NCBI GenBank assembly: GCA_033557835.1
Contig: JAWQRO010000120.1
Span: forward strand, 1 to 54,947
Direction: 5' to 3'
Source of the DNA: Helochares maculicollis
Lineage: Eukaryota; Arthropoda; Insecta; Coleoptera; Hydrophilidae
Length of the DNA: 54,947 nucleotides
Numbering within the stretch: position 1 is the stretch's first letter; each line of letters starts with the position of its first letter. This document shows positions 50,259 to 54,947 of the stretch, in pieces. The notes beneath the pieces were generated by a model that saw only the letters and a program-made list of their open reading frames with translations, had not been told where the DNA came from and searched no databases. The translations under genes and the position numbers were made by a program.

Positions 50259-51235
50259 ATGTTTTAATTTGAATCAAGTATACATCATTTGAGGGAACTT
50301 TTAATTTATTTCTTTAATTTAAAAAAGTCTACAGCTGAGGCGCATCGATTGCTCGTAGAAGCATATTATAATGAAGCTGCTTTGAGTAAGAGAACGTGCC
50401 GTGAGTGGTTTCAAAAGTTTAAAAACGGTGATTTTTATGTATAAGACAAAGACCGCAGTGGAAGGCCTAAAATTTACGAAGATGCAGAATTGGCCGAATT
50501 ATTGGAGGAAGATTGGTCTTAAACACAAAAAGAACTTGCTCTCACATTAGAAGTCACTCAGCAAGCAGTTTCACATCGGTTAAAATTATTAGGAATGATT
50601 CATAAATAAGGAAATTCGGTTCCATACGAATTGAAGCCAAAAGATATTGAACGTCGATTATGCATGAGAGAAATACTGCTAGCTAGGCATAAAAAACGGT
50701 TTTTAACATCGAATCGTCACCGGGGATGAGAAATGTATACATTACGACAACTCAAAAAGAAGAAAATTGTGGGGAAAACCTGGCCACGCGTCAACATTCC
50801 CAGCAAAACCGAATATTCACGGAAAAAACTCATGCTGTGTATACAATCACTGAAACTCTCTGCCGAACACAATTGATGATATTGAGCCGAGCTCTAAAGG
50901 AAAAATGCCCTCAACATTATTCTAGACACGACAAAATAACTCATGATAATGCTCATACGCATGTAGCGGTTCCGTTGAAAAACTAATTGAAAACACTTGA
51001 TTAGGAAGTGTTACCCTACCCTCCATATTTACCAGACATAGCGCTATCCGACTATTATCAGTTCCGGTCAATTGCACATGCTCTGTCGGAGCAGCGGTTC
51101 ACAACATATAAAGATACCAAAAATTGAGTTGATACGTGGATAGCCTCAAAAGGTAAGTTCTTCAGATGTGGAATCCGAATGCTACCTGAGAGATGGGAGA
51201 AAGTGGTTGCTGGTGATGGACAATACTTTGAATAA
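50259..51235 (+). pseudogene. Heavily mutated mariner transposase, second copy
   Basis: Translation shows a mariner transposase of the same broad group as the copy at 8425-9711 but clearly not the same lineage. Recognisable blocks in order are FNLKKSTAEAHRLLVEAYY, CREWFQKFKNGDF, RSGRPK, ELALTLEVTQQAVSHRLKLL, PYELKPKDIERR, then after frameshifts KLMLCI, ALKEKCPQHYSRHDKI, HDNAH, LPYPPYLPDIALSDYYQF, HALSEQRFTTY and LPERWEKVVAGDGQYFE before TAA at 51233-51235. At least seven stops and two or more frameshifts are visible, and the first catalytic Asp region is disrupted. At 977 bp it is shorter than the usual 1,035. Likely element ends, by weak inverted similarity (TATAAGT.CTCCGTG near 50212 and GGTGGAAACTTATTTATACTCC-like near 51288-51308), are only approximate. 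Confidence 0.88.
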
Positions 51236-51309
51236 ATTTAAACTACCGTTCTGTTACAATATATATTAATTTTTTTATAAAAAACGGTGGAAACTTATTT
51301 ATACTCCTT

Positions 51310-52830
51310 ATATAAAAAAAATGAGCATAATTTATATAAAATCGTCACTTCTGACGAAGCTTCTTGTAAAATGAAGCGGAGCTGTAAAGAATAACAGCTA
51401 ATTAAAGATCTTTAGCTACTAAATAGCGTTTTAATCATAAACCTTACATAGGTAGGGAGAACTTAAAGTAAATCACAATATCCACAAAATAAGCATAGTT
51501 TCATATAGCGGTACTTTGCCAAACATATCATGAAAAATTTAATACTGAAGTCAGTATGAGCACCTGGAAGTAAATAAAATGTTTCCATGTTTTGAAATTA
51601 TGTACAACAAATTTTCTGTAATCGATAACATATATTCATCACTTCCATTAGGTTTATTTTATCTTTACTTATTTCGAATTTTTAATAATAAGCTCGGTTT
51701 GATATTTTATCCAACTAATATTAAGTTTTTCGCTAACCTATCTAAATTGGCTTTGCATATGAATTTTGTTAGTCTCATTTTGAGTTTACTTGCTTGTTTT
51801 AGTATATGTCGCTTCAGTATTTTGTAAATTGTTTTGAATTTGTTGCCATCTGCAATGTTTTTGCATGATTAAATTGCAAATTTTTTATCGAGCTTATTTT
51901 TATTCATCACCACGAAGATCGGGGACAGTTTTTCATACTGCCTTCCGATTTACAATTCGATTAACGGGAGTACGATTTCACTCATAAATATTTCGATAGC
52001 ATTTTAAAATCTCCTTTTTTAATAGCTTAGAGATATTTTCGATATTAGTTACAGTCATTTTTGCAATAATCCTAAAAATAATTCAGCATAAACGTTTATC
52101 ACCCGGAGTTTATAATTAACTCTAAAGTTCTCTACATTTCTCAATTGGTTATAGACTAATTTGTACTTTTAAATTTTTGTAACCTGAATAGTTCACATTT
52201 AATTTCTTAAGGCTAAAATAGCTTAAAGCAAAATTAAAATTGAAAACTGATGCCAAACTTAACGCTTGTTTTTACAATCAATTAAAGATTGAGTTTTAGT
52301 TATCGTAAAGACTTCAATTATTGAAAGACAAGTAAATCATAAAAAAAATATGTTTACGTTATCTATTTATGCTTGGTTGGAGCAGCATTGAATGAAATTT
52401 GTCAAATTTTTCTTGTTTAGAATTTTTAAACATATAAGCAAAGCAGGGTCATAGAATTAGTTTTTAGTAAATTAGATCAGTTTTACCTGGTTCAAGCTAT
52501 GTAACAGTAAATGTGGACAGCAAAGGGCATGAATTGTAGCCTAATTATATAAAGCCGTAAGTCAGGCTATGTGGTTAATGGGTTTAAATAATTAATCGGC
52601 CCTTGTAAATATTAACTAAGGTAAAACTCTTACAAGGTAATAATGCAAATTAATTCTACAATGTTTGTTCCTTACTCACCTAGAATTCCGGCTATAATTA
52701 AGCCCCAAATCATTAATACAAGGACAATACGTATAGTTTTAGTTATTAAATAAGCTGAGCGTGTTTCCTAACGAATCGATTTAATCAATTATGAAGATAA
52801 GTGTTACTACACATATAATATTATTATGTC
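51310..52830. other. AT-rich non-coding stretch
   Basis: No gene recognised. A minus-strand frame at about 52683-52745 reads as a hydrophobic helix ahead of a perfect donor-like GTGAGT (52670s) but has no acceptor; it is listed as rejected. Confidence 0.5.
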
Positions 52831-52844
52831 CTTGATGACTGAAC

Positions 52845-52870
52845 CTTGGCCGTAGAGGCATCGTAACTTA
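52845..52870 (+). repeat. Short dispersed motif, copy 1
   Basis: GTAGAGGCATCGTAACTTACA closely matches a second copy about 515 bp away (53360-53382) in the same orientation. GGCC lies beside both copies, on opposite sides. It may mark a decayed interspersed element across 52.8-53.5 kb. Confidence 0.5.
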
Positions 52871-53289
52871 CAGTAAACGCTACGTTCCGAAATTATATTA
52901 ATGATAATGAATCTTGGAATAGTTCGCCATCAAGGTTGAGATATTCCATGCTTGAACATTTAGGGTGTGCGGTCAGACTAATCAATATTAATGAGGGATG
53001 TTTATATGTAGTGCTTATACGGAACGGTGTTTATTTTTAGTTTACAGAAGACGGAATTTTAATTTCAGTTTCCGGAAATTTGAAGTAAGCTGTCACATTT
53101 AAAATTTATTGAGTCAATGCTGTAAAGTTGGAGGAATTCATTTTAGGAATTCTAAAAGTTGTCAATAAAAAATAGAATCGACTCCGTCGCTGGAAGTCTT
53201 GGTGATATTCTACAGTCTAGCCAGGTGTGCTCGCTCATGCTATAAGATTTTATTAGAAGACCCGGGCAGGACCATCGATATACGTTTGC

Positions 53290-53318
53290 GACGCTGCGCG
53301 TCTTTGCCTGTGGCAGGC
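53290..53318. repeat. Pair of adjacent GC-rich hairpins
   Basis: GACGC-TGC-GCGTC (53290-53302) and GCCTG-TGG-CAGGC (53306-53318) are two perfect 5-bp stems with 3-base loops, three bases apart, followed by the palindrome AGCGCT. They sit in a GC-rich island (about 53150-53400) unlike the surroundings. No tRNA fold or Pol III box is evident. Confidence 0.6.
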
Positions 53319-53359
53319 GAAGCGCTCCTATCAAAAAGCTGCTTAGGTTCAGATCTTTA

Positions 53360-53382
53360 CTTAGAGGTATCGTAACATACAT
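53360..53382 (+). repeat. Short dispersed motif, copy 2
   Basis: TTAGAGGTATCGTAACATACA, 17 to 18 of 20 positions shared with 52845-52870. Followed by ATGCGGCCAAAGCCGGGCG. Confidence 0.5.
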
Positions 53383-54228
53383 GCGGCCAAAGCCGGGCGA
53401 AATAATGTCAAAATGTAACTTTAACCTAATTTCATGAAACTGAGCTCCGCCAGTTTAACTGTCATGTATTTCGTGTAAGTTATATCTGATAAAGAAAATC
53501 CAACACGCTTTCATGATGGTATGTTTCGATCAAGTTCTCCAGCGAAAACATCTAGGAAATAAATTTAAATATTAAGTTTCGTAGTTTTTCGTTACTTACC
53601 ATGAATGACTTATGGACAATTATTTCTTTTCCATATTATATTTCGCTCTTATCAATATTTGGTCAACTATGAGATAGATTTTAGTAAAGTAATATAACTT
53701 TTCTTAATGATGCAATAAGAGCTGTGGCTTTGTAGAATTCTTGATAAATAGTTTATACATACGTCACTTCTAGTAACAATAGGTCTATATAAATTAGCTT
53801 AACTTGATTAACTTCTACCAAGTGTTTTCTAATTATCTATCATATATTTGTAATATGAATTTGCCTTCAACTTCGATTTTTCAACAACATTGTCAAATTT
53901 AGGATTAAATTACACCTTTCTTCAGAAATTTTGCTATCAAAGATTTTTTCTCTATACTTGGATCAATATAACCATAAATTAGCCTTAATCATCTGCGTCA
54001 AACTTTATATTGATCAACTCCATAAATATTTTTCCATTTTGCATACAAAAAGTATTAAAACAGAAACCATATCTATGCAAATTGTGTATTTAAACACTTA
54101 ATGCATTTTAGTTAAGTTTTTTTTGCATTAAACTCGAATTGCATTCATTATATCTTTGCTAATGATGTTTATGTCTATATTTAAGTTTATAACTCAAATA
54201 CAGAGTATCACATTGACTACATACTAGC

Positions 54229-54947
54229 TAAGTTGAAAAGTTCGCAGAGCGAAGACTTTAATTCGTTGATAGAGCTACAATTTCGACTGCATTCAAAATC
54301 ACTTGCTTCTAATGAACCCATTTGCAAATTTCAACTCGTTATGATACTGTCAGTGTGTTTTCATGGCGCTTTGATGTTATAAATAATTTAATCATGGAAA
54401 AAATTTAACATCGTGCGGTAATAAAATTTTTAGTAAAAAAGAGGTTGAAGGCGATGGAAATTTATAGTGAAATGGTGAATGTGTTAGGGGGATTTAAGTG
54501 GGCATTAGAATTTAAACGTGGTCGCACAAGCCTAGGGGATGATCCTCGTTCAGGACGTCCAAAAAGTGTGATCACTGAAGAAATGATTGATACCATTCAT
54601 GATATGGTTATGAATGACAGAATATTAACCTTCTGTGAGATTTCTGAGACCATGAATATCTCAACTGAGCGAATACTTCATATTTGGAAAAATGTGTTAG
54701 GCCTCAGAAAGCTTTGTTCACGATGGGTGCGGCATTTCTTAAATTGTGATCAAAAACGACTTCGAGTGAATCTTTCTAAGGAGCTATTTAAAAAAAATAA
54801 AAAAGATTTCTTACGTCATATCAATAGCAATCAAATGGTCCAAATCATCCAAAATGGTTATGGCATCTGTTTTCTGGGATGCAAAAGGTATGTTGTTGAT
54901 CGATTATCTTCAAACCATAGTAGGAGAGTATTATTTAAATCTGTTGA
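54229..54947 (+). mobile_element. Third mariner, internally deleted and cut by the window edge
   Basis: TA at 54229-54230 is followed by AGTTGAAAAGTTCGCAGAGCG, a plausible mariner terminal repeat, then about 160 bp of leader before a degenerate transposase frame. The right end lies outside the window. The leader length fits a mariner. Terminal sequence and protein differ from the other two mariners here, so this is a separate lineage, perhaps of the cecropia subfamily (inference). Confidence 0.8.
54394..54947 (+). pseudogene. Mariner transposase fragment, third lineage
   Basis: From ATG at 54394 the frame reads MEKI, a stop at codon 5, then VIKFLVKKRLKAMEIYSEMV, KRGRTSLGDDPRSGRPKSV, EISETMNISTERILHIW, LGLRKLCSRWV and KKDFLRHI. 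About 15 codons seem missing after MVNVLG, within the DNA-binding part. A larger deletion with a frameshift follows KDFLRHI and removes the block with the first catalytic Asp (the [VM]DETW motif). The frame resumes as VMASVFWDAKGMLLIDYLQT (about 54855-54915) and GEYYLNLL at the edge. Family is certain from the order of blocks; the copy is inactive. Confidence 0.9.

Noticed and set aside
52670..52745. Minus-strand hydrophobic segment (RIVLVLMIWGLIIAGIL) before a strong GTGAGT donor, considered as a TM4 exon of the receptor
   Set aside because: A stop lies five codons upstream of the Arg and there is no AG acceptor between, and the residues do not match the receptor TM4.

Overview
The window looks like insect nuclear DNA. 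It is very AT-rich (about one third GC by eye), gene-poor, full of decayed transposons, and carries spliced exons of an invertebrate amine receptor. I cannot assign an order. Nothing suggests bacterial operons, CRISPR arrays or an organelle.

The one cellular gene I can support is on the minus strand. Two exons (14225-14440 and 6528-6894) encode the end of the third intracellular loop, TM6, TM7 and the cytoplasmic tail of a beta-adrenergic-like octopamine receptor, most like Octbeta1R. They are joined by a 7.3 kb phase-2 intron that splits a Trp codon. The upstream exons (TM1-TM5) should lie at coordinates above 14440. I searched for them by motif and splice site and did not find them, so they are probably beyond the right edge. 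If so, 14441-54947 is largely intron of this gene. The bases below about 6427 would be downstream flank.

The 7.3 kb intron holds two transposons, both in the same orientation as the gene. One is a complete 1,287-bp mariner (8425-9711) with 29-bp terminal inverted repeats and TA target duplications. Its 345-codon frame is spoiled by only three internal stops and a lost terminator. The other is a LINE-type retrotransposon (about 10010-12760) with endonuclease and reverse transcriptase domains, frameshifted and missing catalytic residues. A 56-bp near-perfect palindrome sits at the 3' end of the LINE.

To the right lies about 40 kb of AT-rich non-coding DNA with a few islands. They are a dispersed repeat present in inverted copies (34175-34283 and 39653-39757); a partly duplicated block at 45.5-47.6 kb that includes a possible Ty3/gypsy reverse transcriptase relic; a 15-bp minisatellite (48801-48867); a 74-bp tandem duplication (50040-50155); a heavily mutated mariner (50259-51235); a short repeated motif around 52.85 and 53.37 kb; and a third, different mariner relic that runs off the right edge (54229-54947).

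I found no convincing new biological system. The most useful leads are the unclassified repeat pair at 34/39 kb, the duplicated 45.5-47.6 kb block, the palindrome, and three distinct mariner lineages within 55 kb.
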